NCBI GenBank assembly: GCA_003574685.1
Contig: QOCQ01000001.1
Span: forward strand, 398,007 to 462,006
From: Rhodospirillaceae bacterium SYSU D60007
Lineage (GTDB): Bacteria > Pseudomonadota > Alphaproteobacteria > Reyranellales > Reyranellaceae
Direction of reading: 5' to 3'
Length of the DNA: 64,000 nucleotides
Under the pieces are notes generated by a model that had not been told where the DNA came from, did no database searches, and saw only the letters and a list, made by a program, of their open reading frames with translations. Every line of letters begins with the position of its first letter. Position 1 is the first letter of the stretch. Below are positions 35,294 to 44,349 of the stretch, one piece after another. Both the position numbers and the translations under genes were made by a program.

Positions 35294-35868
35294 GCGCGCA
35301 GGACGCGGGCGGCGATGTCCAGCGGCGGGCCGGTGCCGGGCAGTTGTTGCGCGATCAGCAGGTTTGCCAGGCCGTGCACGAAAGACCAGGCGCTGATCGC
35401 GGCCATGTCCGCGTTGTCCTCACCGTGGAGCGCCGCCACGCGCGTGCGCAGCGCCGCGAAGCTCGCCGAGGCCGCCGCGCGCAGCTCGGGAAACGCCGCC
35501 TTGTCGAGCGTGCTGGAGAACATGAGGTGGAAGACGGCCGGCTCCTCCAGCGCGAAGGCGACGTAGGCAAGGCCCGCGCCCTGAAGGCCGTCGCGGGCGC
35601 CTTCGGCGGTGCGTGCGGCGAGCGTGCGGAAGCCGTCCGCCGCCAGCGCCGCCAGCAGCGCCTCGCGCGTGGGGAAATGCCGGTAGGGCGCGTTGTGGGA
35701 GACACCCAGGCGGCGCGCGATCTCGCGCAGGCTGAGCCCGTCGGGGCCATGCCGTTCAAGCAGCCGCTTGCCTTCGGCCAGCAGCGCCGCCCGCAGATCG
35801 CCGTGGTGATAGCGGTCGGCCGGCTTGGCGCGTAGTCGCGGGGCCGGCGCCCTGCGCGAAGTTGGCAT
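35227..35868 (-). CDS. TetR-family transcriptional repressor
   Basis: A 213-residue regulator. The N-terminal helix-turn-helix (YHHGDLRAALLAEGKRLLER, then SLREIARRLGVSHNAPYRHF) is typical of TetR proteins with a WHG-type effector domain. The C-terminal half is helical and ligand binding. Two Met codons (35868 and 35877) could start it; both lie within or next to operator-like sequence. The divergent DUF2306 gene is the probable target. Confidence 0.85.
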   Translation of the reverse strand: MPTSRRAPAPRLRAKPADRYHHGDLRAALLAEGKRLLERHGPDGLSLREIARRLGVSHNAPYRHFPTREALLAALAADGFRTLAARTAEGARDGLQGAGLAYVAFALEEPAVFHLMFSSTLDKAAFPELRAAASASFAALRTRVAALHGEDNADMAAISAWSFVHGLANLLIAQQLPGTGPPLDIAARVLRAYAGKDPNSGLLPAKAASTGTR

Positions 35869-35908
35869 TGACAACATCTCCCGGCATCGCCAAGTTGGCA
35901 ATGACAAC
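35861..35908. promoter_or_regulatory. two operator-like sites for the TetR regulator
   Basis: GTTGGCATTGACAAC (35861-35875) and GTTGGCAATGACAAC (35894-35908) differ at one base and are imperfect palindromes (GTTG...CAAC), 33 bases apart, three helical turns. The first covers the tetR start codon, so the protein could repress itself and the divergent gene together. Confidence 0.6.
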
Positions 35909-35958
35909 ATTAGCGTTGACGCCGCCGGCCCGCAAGCCGCGCGGCCGGGAGAGCGTGC

Positions 35959-36363
35959 ATGACGCTGGCACCTTTCGAGGCCGCGCCGGCGGCGATCCAG
36001 CTTCATCTGGTATCGGCGGTCGTGGCCTTCGTGCTGGGAAGCTGGATGCTGATGCGGCCCAAGGGCACGCCGGTGCATCGCCGGCTGGGCCGCATCTGGA
36101 TGGCCCTGATGGTGGCGGTGGCGCTGAGCTCCTTTCTCATCCCGGCGACGATCGGCCGCTTCGCGGGGCCGTTCGGGATCATTCACGTGCTGTCGGTGTG
36201 GACACTGGTCTCCGTCAGCGTCGCGATCTGGGCGGCGCGCACCGGCCGCGTCCGCCATCACCGCATCTGGGTGCTGGCGACCTATTTCGGTGCGCTGGTC
36301 GGGGCCGGCGCCGGCGCCTTCGCGCCCGGACGCCTGATCTCGCACATGCTGGGCTACGGCTGA
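35959..36363 (+). CDS. DUF2306 membrane protein
   Basis: A 134-residue protein with four hydrophobic segments. The motifs KGTPVHRRLGRIWMALM and RVRHHRIWVLATYFGAL are diagnostic for DUF2306, whose conserved His residues could bind metal or haem. Inner-membrane location is expected. Divergent from a TetR gene with operator-like repeats. The 3' end overlaps the convergent DUF1499 gene by 10 bases. Confidence 0.88.
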   Translation: MTLAPFEAAPAAIQLHLVSAVVAFVLGSWMLMRPKGTPVHRRLGRIWMALMVAVALSSFLIPATIGRFAGPFGIIHVLSVWTLVSVSVAIWAARTGRVRHHRIWVLATYFGALVGAGAGAFAPGRLISHMLGYG

Positions 36364-37319
36364 GCCTGTTGCAGGCGGGCGAAGAAGGTGCGGATGCGCT
36401 GGGCGTTGGCGCCCAGATCGCTCACCCCGACGCGCGAACGGGAGCGCATGTCGATGCGGGTGCCGCCCGCGGCCGGCGTCAGCCGCACGACGATGTCGTC
36501 CTTGAAGGCGAACCACGGCGTGGTGTCGACAGCTTCGATGCGGCCCTGCTCGACGTCGGCTGCCACGATGTTCCAGCCCAGCGCGCGGGCCGTCTCTTCG
36601 GCGCGCGCGAAGGCGGCGGGCAGCGGCTCCTTGAGGATCAGGGGCCGGATGTCGGGATAGCCCGCGCGCTGCTCGGCGGCGAATTCCGTGGGGTAGGCGC
36701 CGCCATTGGTGGCGCGCGGTTCCGGCAGGGCGACGAAGGCCGGCGGCTTCGCGGTGTCGGTGGTGATGTCGTTCAGCCGCGGCAGTGTGTCAGCCGCGAT
36801 GCGCCAGCTTATCGGCACCCAGGCGGCAGCCACGCCCATGGCGATGCCCATCAGGGTCGCCAGCAGGCCGGGCCGCGACGTACCGGCCGGCTGTGCCGCG
36901 GCCCACAGGAAGCCGATCACGACTGCGGCGATGGCACCGAGGCCGGCGAGCCCCGGCAGTTGCTGCGAGTCGGCGCGCGCATCCAGACCGGGCACGACGC
37001 GCGAGGCGAGGAACGCCAGCATCACTGCGAAGACGGCCATCACCACGCCGCGGAACAGCCAGGCGAGCCCCGTGGCCAGCAGCGTGCTGCGGCGATCGCG
37101 CGGCGGCAGCAGCAGCGACAGCGCCAGCCCGCCGATGATGGCGGCCAGCGCCGCCGATGCGCCGAACGCGAAGGCGGTGCGGATGCCGCCCACATCGAGA
37201 TAGCCGAAACGATAGGCCGGCCCGGTCAGCAGCACGGCCAGCGCCGCCACCCAGCCGAGGCCAAACACCACCCGTGCCAGGCGAACCTTGGCGCGGCTGG
37301 GCGGGCGAGGCACGGGCAT
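36354..37319 (-). CDS. DUF1499 protein with an N-terminal membrane domain
   Basis: A 321-residue protein. Residues about 12-170 hold four to five transmembrane helices; the soluble C-terminal part (YPDIRPLILKEPLPAAFARA, FAFKDDIVVRLTPAAGGTRID and the closing RSRSRVGVSDLGANAQRI) is DUF1499. The function of this domain is unknown. Transcribed convergently with the DUF2306 gene. Confidence 0.85.
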   Translation of the reverse strand: MPVPRPPSRAKVRLARVVFGLGWVAALAVLLTGPAYRFGYLDVGGIRTAFAFGASAALAAIIGGLALSLLLPPRDRRSTLLATGLAWLFRGVVMAVFAVMLAFLASRVVPGLDARADSQQLPGLAGLGAIAAVVIGFLWAAAQPAGTSRPGLLATLMGIAMGVAAAWVPISWRIAADTLPRLNDITTDTAKPPAFVALPEPRATNGGAYPTEFAAEQRAGYPDIRPLILKEPLPAAFARAEETARALGWNIVAADVEQGRIEAVDTTPWFAFKDDIVVRLTPAAGGTRIDMRSRSRVGVSDLGANAQRIRTFFARLQQAQP

Positions 37320-37388
37320 GACGCGACTCTAGCACACACCTCGCCTTGCGCGCGTAGGCGCGTCCCTTGTCGGGATGACAGACGTACG

Positions 37389-38006
37389 TCAGGTCGGCGG
37401 CATGGTCGCCTGCATCGAGGGGCGCTGCGCGAAGGTGTCGTACCACTTCGCGAGCTTCTTGCGGCCCTTGCGCCAGTTCTCGTCGGCGAAACGGAAGTCG
37501 AGATAGCCCAGCGCACAGGCGAAGGTGACGTGGCCGATGGTGGGCGCGCCCTTGAGGCTGCCGGCTTCCTTCTCCATCTGGTCAAGGGCGCTGCGGATTT
37601 TCTTCATCTGCGCATCCTGCCAGGCCTGGTTGCGCATCCCTTCGTCGCGCAGCGTGAGCTCGTAGCGCACCAGCAGCGCGGCATCGAGCAGACCGTCGCC
37701 CAGCGCCTGCTGGCGCAGCGCGTTGAAACGCGCCTTGCCGCGGGCGGGGAAGAACTTCTTTTTTCGATGCTTGCTGTCGAGGTATTCGCAGATCACTGGC
37801 GAATCATAGAGCACCATGCCCTCGGCCTTCAGCGACGGCACCTTGGCCAGCGGGTTGCGCCTGATCACCTCCGGGTGCGGCGCCACCGGCGTGGTGGCGG
37901 CGGTTTCCCTGTCGATCGACTTGTCGAGCCCGGTCTCGATCGCCAGCACCATCGCCTTGCGCACGTAGGGCGAGGTCGGCGAATACATCAGCTTCATCTT
38001 CGGCAT
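37389..38006 (-). CDS. glutathione S-transferase family protein
   Basis: A 205-residue two-domain protein. The N-terminal thioredoxin-like part (MKLMYSPTSPYVRKAMVLAI, PLAKVPSLKAEGMVLYDSPVICEYLD) contains the glutathione-binding VPSL cis-Pro and DS motif; the helical C-terminal domain includes APTIGHVTFACALGYLDFRF. S10/S12 of the SPTSPY segment is the likely catalytic residue. Cytoplasmic detoxification role. Confidence 0.9.
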   Translation of the reverse strand: MPKMKLMYSPTSPYVRKAMVLAIETGLDKSIDRETAATTPVAPHPEVIRRNPLAKVPSLKAEGMVLYDSPVICEYLDSKHRKKKFFPARGKARFNALRQQALGDGLLDAALLVRYELTLRDEGMRNQAWQDAQMKKIRSALDQMEKEAGSLKGAPTIGHVTFACALGYLDFRFADENWRKGRKKLAKWYDTFAQRPSMQATMPPT

Positions 38007-38094
38007 GCTTCTCCCCCGAGGGCAGCGGACGGCGCGGACGTTAGCACGGCCGGCGCGGGATGAAATGGCGGCATTGTGATACTATCTTTGTTGC

Positions 38095-38850
38095 ATGTTC
38101 ACCGACGTCGTCGATCTGCGCGATTTCTATGCCGAGACGGTGGGGCAGGTGACGCAGCGGCTGCTGCGCGCCCGCCTGCGCGAGCTGTGGCCCGACGTAC
38201 GGGGCATGCGCGTGGCGGGGCTCGGCTACGGCGTGCCCTTCCTGCGGCCCTTCATGGACGAGGCCGAGCGGGTGCTGGCGCTGATGCCCGCTGCCCAGGG
38301 CGTGCTGCCCTGGCCCAACGAGCGCGGCAATCTCGCCACGCTGGTGGACGAGATCGACCTGCCGCTGCCCGACCGGTCCATCGACCGGCTGCTGGTGGTA
38401 CATGCGCTGGAATGCGCCGAGCAGGTGCGGCCGCTCCTGCGCGAGAGCTGGCGGGTGCTGGCCGATGGCGGGCGCATGATCATCGTCGTGCCCAACCGCA
38501 CCGGGCTGTGGGCCCAGCTCGACCGCTCGCCGTTCTATGTCGGCCATCCCTATTCGGCGCGCCAGCTCGCAGCCCTGCTGCGGGCCAACATGTTCACGCC
38601 GCTGCGCCAGGCGCGCGCGCTCTATCTGCCGCCGACGCGCTCGCGGCTGCTGCTGGGGCTGGCGCCCACGGTCGAGCGCCTGGGCCAGCGCCTGTTCACC
38701 CGCTTCGCCGGCGTGGCGATGGTCGAGGCCGGCAAGCAGATCTACGCCGGCATCGCCCAGCCCACGGTGGCCGCGCGCCCGAAATTGCGCGTGGCCCATT
38801 CCCGCCACCCCTGGCCCGCCGCGGGCCGCACGACACCACCGGCCGACTGA
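38095..38850 (+). CDS. class I SAM-dependent methyltransferase-like protein
   Basis: A 251-residue methyltransferase-fold protein. VAGLGYGVPFLRPF replaces the usual LDxGxGxG motif I; motif IV and the following region (IDRLLVVHALECAE, ESWRVLADGGRMIIVVPN) are clear. The substrate is unknown. The family lies next to the metXW-aromatic cluster in related genomes, as far as recalled. A YbaK-type gene follows after 7 bases. Confidence 0.8.
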   Translation: MFTDVVDLRDFYAETVGQVTQRLLRARLRELWPDVRGMRVAGLGYGVPFLRPFMDEAERVLALMPAAQGVLPWPNERGNLATLVDEIDLPLPDRSIDRLLVVHALECAEQVRPLLRESWRVLADGGRMIIVVPNRTGLWAQLDRSPFYVGHPYSARQLAALLRANMFTPLRQARALYLPPTRSRLLLGLAPTVERLGQRLFTRFAGVAMVEAGKQIYAGIAQPTVAARPKLRVAHSRHPWPAAGRTTPPAD

Positions 38851-38857
38851 AGCCGCC

Positions 38858-39343
38858 ATGAACCAGCCCCCGGTGTTTGAACGCATTGTCGACGTGCTGA
38901 CGCGCGAGAAGGCGCGCTTCCGCGTGATCGAGCACGAGCCCGAAGGCCGCTCGGACCGGATCAGCGTGATCCGTGGCAACATGCCCGACCAGGCCGCCAA
39001 GGCGATGGTGCTGGACCTGAAGGGCGGCGGCAACGGCCGGCAGCATGTGCTGGCCATCCTGCCCGGCAGCCGCAAGCTTGATTTCGCGGCGGTGGCACGG
39101 CACTTCGGCGCGCGCAAATGCGGCTTCGCCAGCCCCGAAACGGCCGAGCGGATCACGGGCTGCGCCATGGGCAGCGTGCCGCCCTTTTCATTTCACGAGG
39201 CGCTGGCGCTCGTCGTCGATCCCGATCTGCTGGCGCATGCCACGATCTTCTTCAATGCCGGCCGGCTCGACCGCTCGATGGAGGTCGACACCGCCGACTG
39301 GCTGCGCATTGCAAGACCCGCGCAGGCAAAAATCGCAGGCTGA
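38858..39343 (+). CDS. YbaK/EbsC-family aminoacyl-tRNA deacylase
   Basis: A 161-residue YbaK-fold protein related to the editing domain of prolyl-tRNA synthetase; such proteins hydrolyse mischarged tRNAs. The features seen are KAMVLDLKGGGNGRQHVLAI, LPGSRKLDFAAVARHFGARK and CAMGSVPPFSF near the C-terminus. Immediately downstream of the methyltransferase gene, probably an operon. The 3' side ends at a GC-rich hairpin. Confidence 0.82.
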   Translation: MNQPPVFERIVDVLTREKARFRVIEHEPEGRSDRISVIRGNMPDQAAKAMVLDLKGGGNGRQHVLAILPGSRKLDFAAVARHFGARKCGFASPETAERITGCAMGSVPPFSFHEALALVVDPDLLAHATIFFNAGRLDRSMEVDTADWLRIARPAQAKIAG

Positions 39344-39368
39344 TTTCGTCGCGCGCACTCCCATCTTG

Positions 39369-39396
39369 CCTTCTCCCCGCCTTCGCGGGGAGAAGG
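39369..39396. terminator. hairpin between convergent genes (repeat family D)
   Basis: CCTTCTCCCCGC and GCGGGGAGAAGG form a 12-bp perfect stem around CTTC. It sits between the convergent YbaK-type and metW genes, a natural place for bidirectional termination. The same sequence recurs at 52335-52362 and, in longer form, at 59812-59997. Confidence 0.7.
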
Positions 39397-39402
39397 CATG
39401 AA

Positions 39403-40032
39403 TTATTTCCTGCGCAAGAGAAACAGGCCCTGTTCGCCGATGAGGTTGGCCATGGGCAGGGGCAGGCCGCTGATGATGTGGCCGCGGCGGTCGAGCGCCA
39501 GCGCCCGTTCGACCACCACGCCCATCTCGGCGCAGAGCTCGCGGAAATCGTCGATCGTGCAGAGATGGATGTTGGGCGTGTCGTACCAGCGATGGGGCAG
39601 CGCGTCGGTTTGCGGCATGTGGCCGCCGAACAGCAGGCGCAGGCGCACCTGCCAGTGCGCGAAATTGGGGAACGAGACGATGGCGCGCTTGCCCACACGC
39701 AACATCTGCTCCAGCACCGCGCGCGGCGAGCGCGTGGCCGGCAGGGTCTGGCTCAGGATCACGTAGTCGAAGGCGTCGGCGGGGTAGTGGCCGAGATCAG
39801 TATCGGCGTCGCCCTGGATGACGCTGAGGCCGCTGGCGACGCAGGCATTGACGCCGGCCTGGCTCAGCTCCATGCCGCGGCCGTCCACCTTCTTGACGCG
39901 CAACAGATGCTCCAGCAGCGCGCCATCGCCGCAGCCGACATCGAGCACGCGCGTTTGTGGCTCGACCATGTCGGCAATGAGCTGCAGATCGACGCGGATG
40001 CCGTTGCGCGTCCTGTTTTCCGGCGCGTCCAT
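39403..40032 (-). CDS. metW: methionine biosynthesis protein MetW
   Basis: A 209-residue class I methyltransferase-fold protein. RVLDVGCGDGALLEHL (28-43) is the SAM-binding motif, and FPNFAHWQVRLRLLFGGHMP is the MetW signature. MetW partners with MetX in homoserine acylation for methionine synthesis. The gene begins 5 bases after metX, in the usual order. Confidence 0.96.
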   Translation of the reverse strand: MDAPENRTRNGIRVDLQLIADMVEPQTRVLDVGCGDGALLEHLLRVKKVDGRGMELSQAGVNACVASGLSVIQGDADTDLGHYPADAFDYVILSQTLPATRSPRAVLEQMLRVGKRAIVSFPNFAHWQVRLRLLFGGHMPQTDALPHRWYDTPNIHLCTIDDFRELCAEMGVVVERALALDRRGHIISGLPLPMANLIGEQGLFLLRRK

Positions 40033-40037
40033 GACGG

Positions 40038-41228
40038 TCAGGGCCTGAGCCCTCGCGCATTGCCGGCGCCGCGCAGGAAACCCGACAGCGTGCGGAACAT
40101 CTCCGGCTCGTCCAGCAGGAAGGCGTCGTGGCCCTTGTCGCTCTCGATCTCGACGAAGGAGACGTTGGCGGCCACCGCATTCAGCGCCCGCACGATGTCG
40201 CGGCTTTCGGCCGTCGGGAACAGCCAGTCGCTGGTGAAGGAGATCAGGCAGAAGCGGGTGGGCGTGCCGCGAAACGCCGTCGCCAGCGTGCCGCCATAGG
40301 CTTCGGCCAGGTCGAAATAATCCATGGCACGGGTGATGTAGAGATAGGCGTTGGCATCGAAGCGCTCGACGAACGACCGGCCCTGGTGATGCAGGTAGCT
40401 CTCGACCTGGAAGTCGGCGTCGAAGCCGAAGCCCAGCGCATCGCGGTTCTGCAATTGCCGGCCAAACTTGCGCTGAAGCGCCGTCTCGCTGAGATAGGTA
40501 ATGTGCGCCGCCATGCGCGCCACGGCGAGACCGCGCGCCGGGCGCGTGCCATGGGCGGCGTAGTTGCCGCCATGCCAGTCAGGATCGGCCATGATCGCCT
40601 GCCGGCCCACCTCGTGGAAGGCGATGTTCTGCGCCGAGTGGCGCGCCGCCGTGGCGATCGGGACTGCCGAGAAGACGCGCTCGGGATAGAGCGCGGCCCA
40701 TTGCAGCACCAGCATGCCGCCCATCGAGCCGCCGGTGACGCAGAACAGCGTCTCGATGCCGAGATGGTCGACCAGGGCCGCCTGCGCACGCACCATGTCG
40801 CGGATGGTGACGACCGGGAAGCTGAGGTTGTAGAGCTCGCCGGTGCGGGGATCGATGTCGAGCGGCCCGGTGCTGCCCATGCAGCCGCCCAGCACGTTGG
40901 CGCAGATGATGAAATACCGCTCCGGATCGATCGGCCGGCCGGGCCCCACCAGCGTCTCGCCCCAGCCGGGTTTGCCGGTGACGGGGTGCATGCCGGCCAC
41001 GAACTGGTCCATGGTCAGCGCATGGCAGATCAGCACCGCATTCGACTTCTCAGCATTGAGCTTGCCCCAGGTCCGGTAGGCGACCCGGTATCGGTCCAGC
41101 GTCACGCCGCAATCGAGCTTCAGCGGGCCCAGCACGACATGTTCGCAGGCCGCCAGCGCCTGGCGCACGGCGGCGGTGGCGCCAGCCGTCGCGACCGATG
41201 ATTGAGGCTCGGACAGCGCGGTATCCAT
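40038..41228 (-). CDS. metX: homoserine O-acetyltransferase
   Basis: A 396-residue alpha/beta-hydrolase-fold acyltransferase that activates homoserine for methionine synthesis. The nucleophile is S168 in GGSMGG; TSDWLFP and DKGHDAFL carry the triad Asp and His. [12 protein letters not shown] (111-122) and the general length match MetX. Upstream, TGTCAA at 41307-41312 (TTGACA on the coding strand) may be a -35 element. No SAM riboswitch structure was recognised in the 155-base upstream region. Divergent from the aromatic cluster. Confidence 0.96.
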   Translation of the reverse strand: MDTALSEPQSSVATAGATAAVRQALAACEHVVLGPLKLDCGVTLDRYRVAYRTWGKLNAEKSNAVLICHALTMDQFVAGMHPVTGKPGWGETLVGPGRPIDPERYFIICANVLGGCMGSTGPLDIDPRTGELYNLSFPVVTIRDMVRAQAALVDHLGIETLFCVTGGSMGGMLVLQWAALYPERVFSAVPIATAARHSAQNIAFHEVGRQAIMADPDWHGGNYAAHGTRPARGLAVARMAAHITYLSETALQRKFGRQLQNRDALGFGFDADFQVESYLHHQGRSFVERFDANAYLYITRAMDYFDLAEAYGGTLATAFRGTPTRFCLISFTSDWLFPTAESRDIVRALNAVAANVSFVEIESDKGHDAFLLDEPEMFRTLSGFLRGAGNARGLRP

Positions 41229-41383
41229 TCCCGGTCAGGCTCCGCCCGCCGCGCGAGCCGGAGAGGCCGGCGGCGGAGCGGCTAGGTATGGGGCAGGTCC
41301 TTGAGGTGTCAATGTTTACTTTGCTTTTGGCCGCCCTTCCGACTAGACGTATCGCCCTTGCGCCCGGCCCCGAATTTGCACGC

Positions 41384-42229
41384 ATGGACGGCTCCGACCT
41401 CGACGATTTGCGCCAACAGATCGATGGCATCGACGACACGCTGCACGATCTGCTGATGCGCCGCGCGGCGCTGGTCGAGCAGATCGGCGCGGCCAAGCCC
41501 GGCGGCACGCTGGCGCTGCGGCCGGGCCGCGAGGCGCGCGTGCTGCGTCGCCTGCTGACGCGCCATAGCGGCCGCTTTCCGCCCGCCGCCATGGTGCGCC
41601 TTTGGCGCGAGATCATGGGCGCTTTCACCTTCCTGCAATGTCCGATCCGCATCGCGGTCTGCCGGCCGGCCGACCAGCCCGGGTACTGGGACCTGGCGCG
41701 CGATCATTTCGGTGTGCAGATTCCCTTCACCGCGCACGAGACGCCGATCCAGGTGCTGGCCGCGGTACGCGCCGAGCCCAATGTCGTGGGCATCGTGCCG
41801 GGCCCGGCCCAGGACGAGCCGCAGCCCTGGTGGCCGTTCCTGATGGGCGGCGATCCCACCACGCCCAAGATCGTGCAGAAGCTGCCCTTCGTCGCCATGC
41901 CCAACAGCCGCGGCCGCGAGCTGACCGCCTTCGTGCTGGCGCGGCTGGAGGCGGAGGCCAGCGGCGAGGACCGCGCGCTGATCGCCGTCGAGGCGCGCGA
42001 GGAAATCAGCCGCAGCCGGCTGGGCGCGGCGATCCGCAAGGCCGGCCTGCCCGACGCCACGGCGCTGTTCGACGTGGAGCAGGCGGGGACCTACTGGGAC
42101 CTCATCGAGGTGCCGGAATTCGTGGGCGATGCCGATACGCGGCTTCGCGCGCTCGAGCTGGCGCTGGGCATCGACGGCGCGCGTGTCGTGGCGCTGGGCA
42201 GCTATGCCGTGCCGCCGCTGGTGCGATAG
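41384..42229 (+). CDS. chorismate mutase with a large C-terminal domain
   Basis: A 281-residue protein. The N-terminal about 85 residues (LDDLRQQIDGIDDTLHDLLMRRAALVEQIGAAK, given in part) are an AroQ-type chorismate mutase that makes prephenate. The remaining about 190 residues resemble degenerate prephenate-dehydratase or ACT-like sequence; no complete dehydratase motif is seen, so only the mutase activity is assigned. hisC and tyrC follow, giving a tyrosine/phenylalanine branch operon. The ATG at 41384 matches the mutase N-terminus; the open frame extends upstream without similarity. Confidence 0.85.
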   Translation: MDGSDLDDLRQQIDGIDDTLHDLLMRRAALVEQIGAAKPGGTLALRPGREARVLRRLLTRHSGRFPPAAMVRLWREIMGAFTFLQCPIRIAVCRPADQPGYWDLARDHFGVQIPFTAHETPIQVLAAVRAEPNVVGIVPGPAQDEPQPWWPFLMGGDPTTPKIVQKLPFVAMPNSRGRELTAFVLARLEAEASGEDRALIAVEAREEISRSRLGAAIRKAGLPDATALFDVEQAGTYWDLIEVPEFVGDADTRLRALELALGIDGARVVALGSYAVPPLVR

Positions 42230-42253
42230 CAGATCACAGAAACGGACATCGTC

Positions 42254-43342
42254 ATGACCGCTCCGCAGCCGCGTCCGGGAATCATGGACATCGCGCCCTA
42301 TGTCGGCGGCAAGGATACCGTCGAGGGCGTGGCGCTGGTGCGCAAGCTGTCGTCGAACGAGGGCGCGCTGGGTCCCAGCCCGAAGGCGATGGAGGCCTAT
42401 GTCAAGGCGGCAGCCGAGCTGCACCGCTATCCCGATGGTGGCAGCGAGAAGCTGCGGGCCGCGATCGGCCGGCACCATGGCCTCGATCCGGCGCGCATCG
42501 TCTGCGGCGCCGGTTCGGACGAGCTGCTGAACCTGCTGGTGCGCGCCTATTGCGGTCCGGGCGACGAGCTTCTGTACAGCGCGCACGGCTTTCTGATGTA
42601 TGCGCTGAACGCCAGGGGTGTCGGCGCCACGCCCGTCGCGGCGCCCGAAACCGATTTCCGCTGCGACGTTGATGCGATGTTGGGCAAGGTCACGGCGAAA
42701 ACGAAGATCGTGTGCCTGGCCAATCCCAACAATCCCACCGGCAGCTACATCACGAAGGACGATGTCCGCCGCCTGCACGCCGGCCTGCCGCGGCATGTGC
42801 TGCTGGTGATCGACGCGGCCTATGCCGAATACGTCTCGCGCAACGACTACGAATCGGGCGTCGAGCTGGCGGGCACGGCCGACAACGTCGTGATGTGCCG
42901 CACCTTCTCCAAGATCTACGGCCTGGGCGGCGTGCGGCTGGGCTGGATGTATGGACCCGCTTCGGTGGTCGACGTCATCAACCGGCTGCGCCAGCCCTTC
43001 AATGTCAACGCCGCAGCGCAGGCGGCCGGCGTCGCGGCGCTGGCCGACGTGGCGCATGCCGATGCCAGCCGTACCAACAACGACATCTGGCTGCCGTGGC
43101 TGTCGGCGGAGCTTCAGGCGCTGGGCCTGAAGGTGCTGCCGAGTGTCGGCAATTTCGTGCTGGTGGGCTTCGGCTCGCTGGCCGGCGCCGAAGCGGCCAA
43201 TGCGCATATGATGGCGGACGGGCTGATCCCGCGCATGGTGCAGGGCTACGGCCTGCCGGAATTCCTGCGCATCACCATCGGCACGGAGGACGAGGTGAAG
43301 GCGGTGCGCGAGTCGCTCGCCCGCTTCGTCGCCAGGCGGTGA
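42254..43342 (+). CDS. hisC: histidinol-phosphate/aromatic aminotransferase
   Basis: A 362-residue class II PLP aminotransferase. The PLP Lys is K220 in RTFSKIYGLGGVRLGW; ANPNNPTGS (156-164) and the C-terminal RITIG are conserved. Position between chorismate mutase and prephenate dehydrogenase suggests that it aminates aromatic oxo acids as well as, or instead of, imidazole acetol phosphate. Five bases separate it from tyrC. Confidence 0.95.
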   Translation: MTAPQPRPGIMDIAPYVGGKDTVEGVALVRKLSSNEGALGPSPKAMEAYVKAAAELHRYPDGGSEKLRAAIGRHHGLDPARIVCGAGSDELLNLLVRAYCGPGDELLYSAHGFLMYALNARGVGATPVAAPETDFRCDVDAMLGKVTAKTKIVCLANPNNPTGSYITKDDVRRLHAGLPRHVLLVIDAAYAEYVSRNDYESGVELAGTADNVVMCRTFSKIYGLGGVRLGWMYGPASVVDVINRLRQPFNVNAAAQAAGVAALADVAHADASRTNNDIWLPWLSAELQALGLKVLPSVGNFVLVGFGSLAGAEAANAHMMADGLIPRMVQGYGLPEFLRITIGTEDEVKAVRESLARFVARR

Positions 43343-43347
43343 GCGCG

Positions 43348-44229
43348 ATGGCGCCGATGTTCGACAAGCTGGCGTTGATCGGCATCGGCCTGATCGGTGC
43401 CTCGATTGCGCTCAAGGCGAGGCGCGAGGGACTGGCGCGCCGGATCGTGGCCGCCACCCGCCGGCAGGAAACCGCGGACACGGCCAACAAGCTGAAGCTC
43501 GTCGATCACTGCGGCACCGATCTCGCGGCCGCCTGCGAGGATGCCGACCTGGTGATCGTGTGCACGCCGGTCGGCGCTTGCGGCGAGGTCGCGAAGATCA
43601 TCGCGCCGAAGCTGAAATCAGGCGCGATCCTCTCCGAGGTCGGCTCGGTGAAGCAGGCAGTGATTCGCGACATGCAGCCGCACGTGCCGGCGGGCGTGCA
43701 TTTCGTGCCGGCCCATCCCATTGCCGGCACCGAGCATTCCGGGCCCGAGGCGGGCTTCCCCGAGCTGTTCGAGGGGCGCTGGGCGATCGTCACGCCGCTG
43801 CCCGACGGCGATGGTGTGGCGGCGGAGAAGGTCGCCGAATTCTGGCGCCGCCTGGGCAGCATGGTCGAGTTCATGGCGCCCGACTGGCACGACAAGGTGC
43901 TGGGCATCGTCTCGCATTTGCCGCACCTGATCGCCTACACGATCGTCGGCACGGCCGACGACATGGCGGGCGAGCGGCGCTCCGAAGTGATCAAGTTCGC
44001 GGCCGGCGGGTTCCGCGACTTCACGCGCATCGCCGCTTCCGATCCCACGATGTGGCGCGACGTGTTCCTGAACAACCGCGATGCCGTGCTGGAGATCCTG
44101 GGCCGCTTCCAGGAGGATCTGTTCTACCTGCAGCGCGCCATCCGCTGGGGCGAGGGCGACAAGCTGTTCGAGCTCTTCACCCGCACCCGCGCCATCCGCC
44201 GCGCGCTGATCGACATGAAGCAGGCGTGA
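43348..44229 (+). CDS. tyrC: prephenate/arogenate dehydrogenase
   Basis: A 293-residue TyrA-family NAD(P) enzyme for tyrosine synthesis. The Rossmann motif is GIGLIGASIAL near the N-terminus, and HPIAGTEHSGPEAGFP holds the substrate-site His. No ACT or mutase domain is fused. It completes the chorismate mutase-hisC-tyrC operon; the ATG at 43348 lies 5 bases after the hisC stop. A palindromic repeat starts 36 bases after the stop. Confidence 0.93.
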   Translation: MAPMFDKLALIGIGLIGASIALKARREGLARRIVAATRRQETADTANKLKLVDHCGTDLAAACEDADLVIVCTPVGACGEVAKIIAPKLKSGAILSEVGSVKQAVIRDMQPHVPAGVHFVPAHPIAGTEHSGPEAGFPELFEGRWAIVTPLPDGDGVAAEKVAEFWRRLGSMVEFMAPDWHDKVLGIVSHLPHLIAYTIVGTADDMAGERRSEVIKFAAGGFRDFTRIAASDPTMWRDVFLNNRDAVLEILGRFQEDLFYLQRAIRWGEGDKLFELFTRTRAIRRALIDMKQA

Positions 44230-44265
44230 TCTGGGGAGCGAAAATTGCCCTCATGGTGAGCTTGC

Positions 44266-44349
44266 CTTCATGGTGAGCCTGTCGAACCATGAAGGCGTTG
44301 CACAGCGCCAGTGCGGGCCGCTTCGTGGTTCGACGGGCTCACCATGAAG
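44266..44349. repeat. palindromic repeat family A, copy 2
   Basis: Arms at 44266-44294 and 44321-44349 match those of copy 1, with two changes in the right arm (CTTCGTGG, CGACGGG). The end of the right arm, ATGAAG, provides the start codon and first Lys of the following gene. Confidence 0.88.

Noticed and set aside
41229..41383. Possible SAM-II riboswitch upstream of metX
   Set aside because: The conserved pseudoknot sequences could not be found in the reverse complement.
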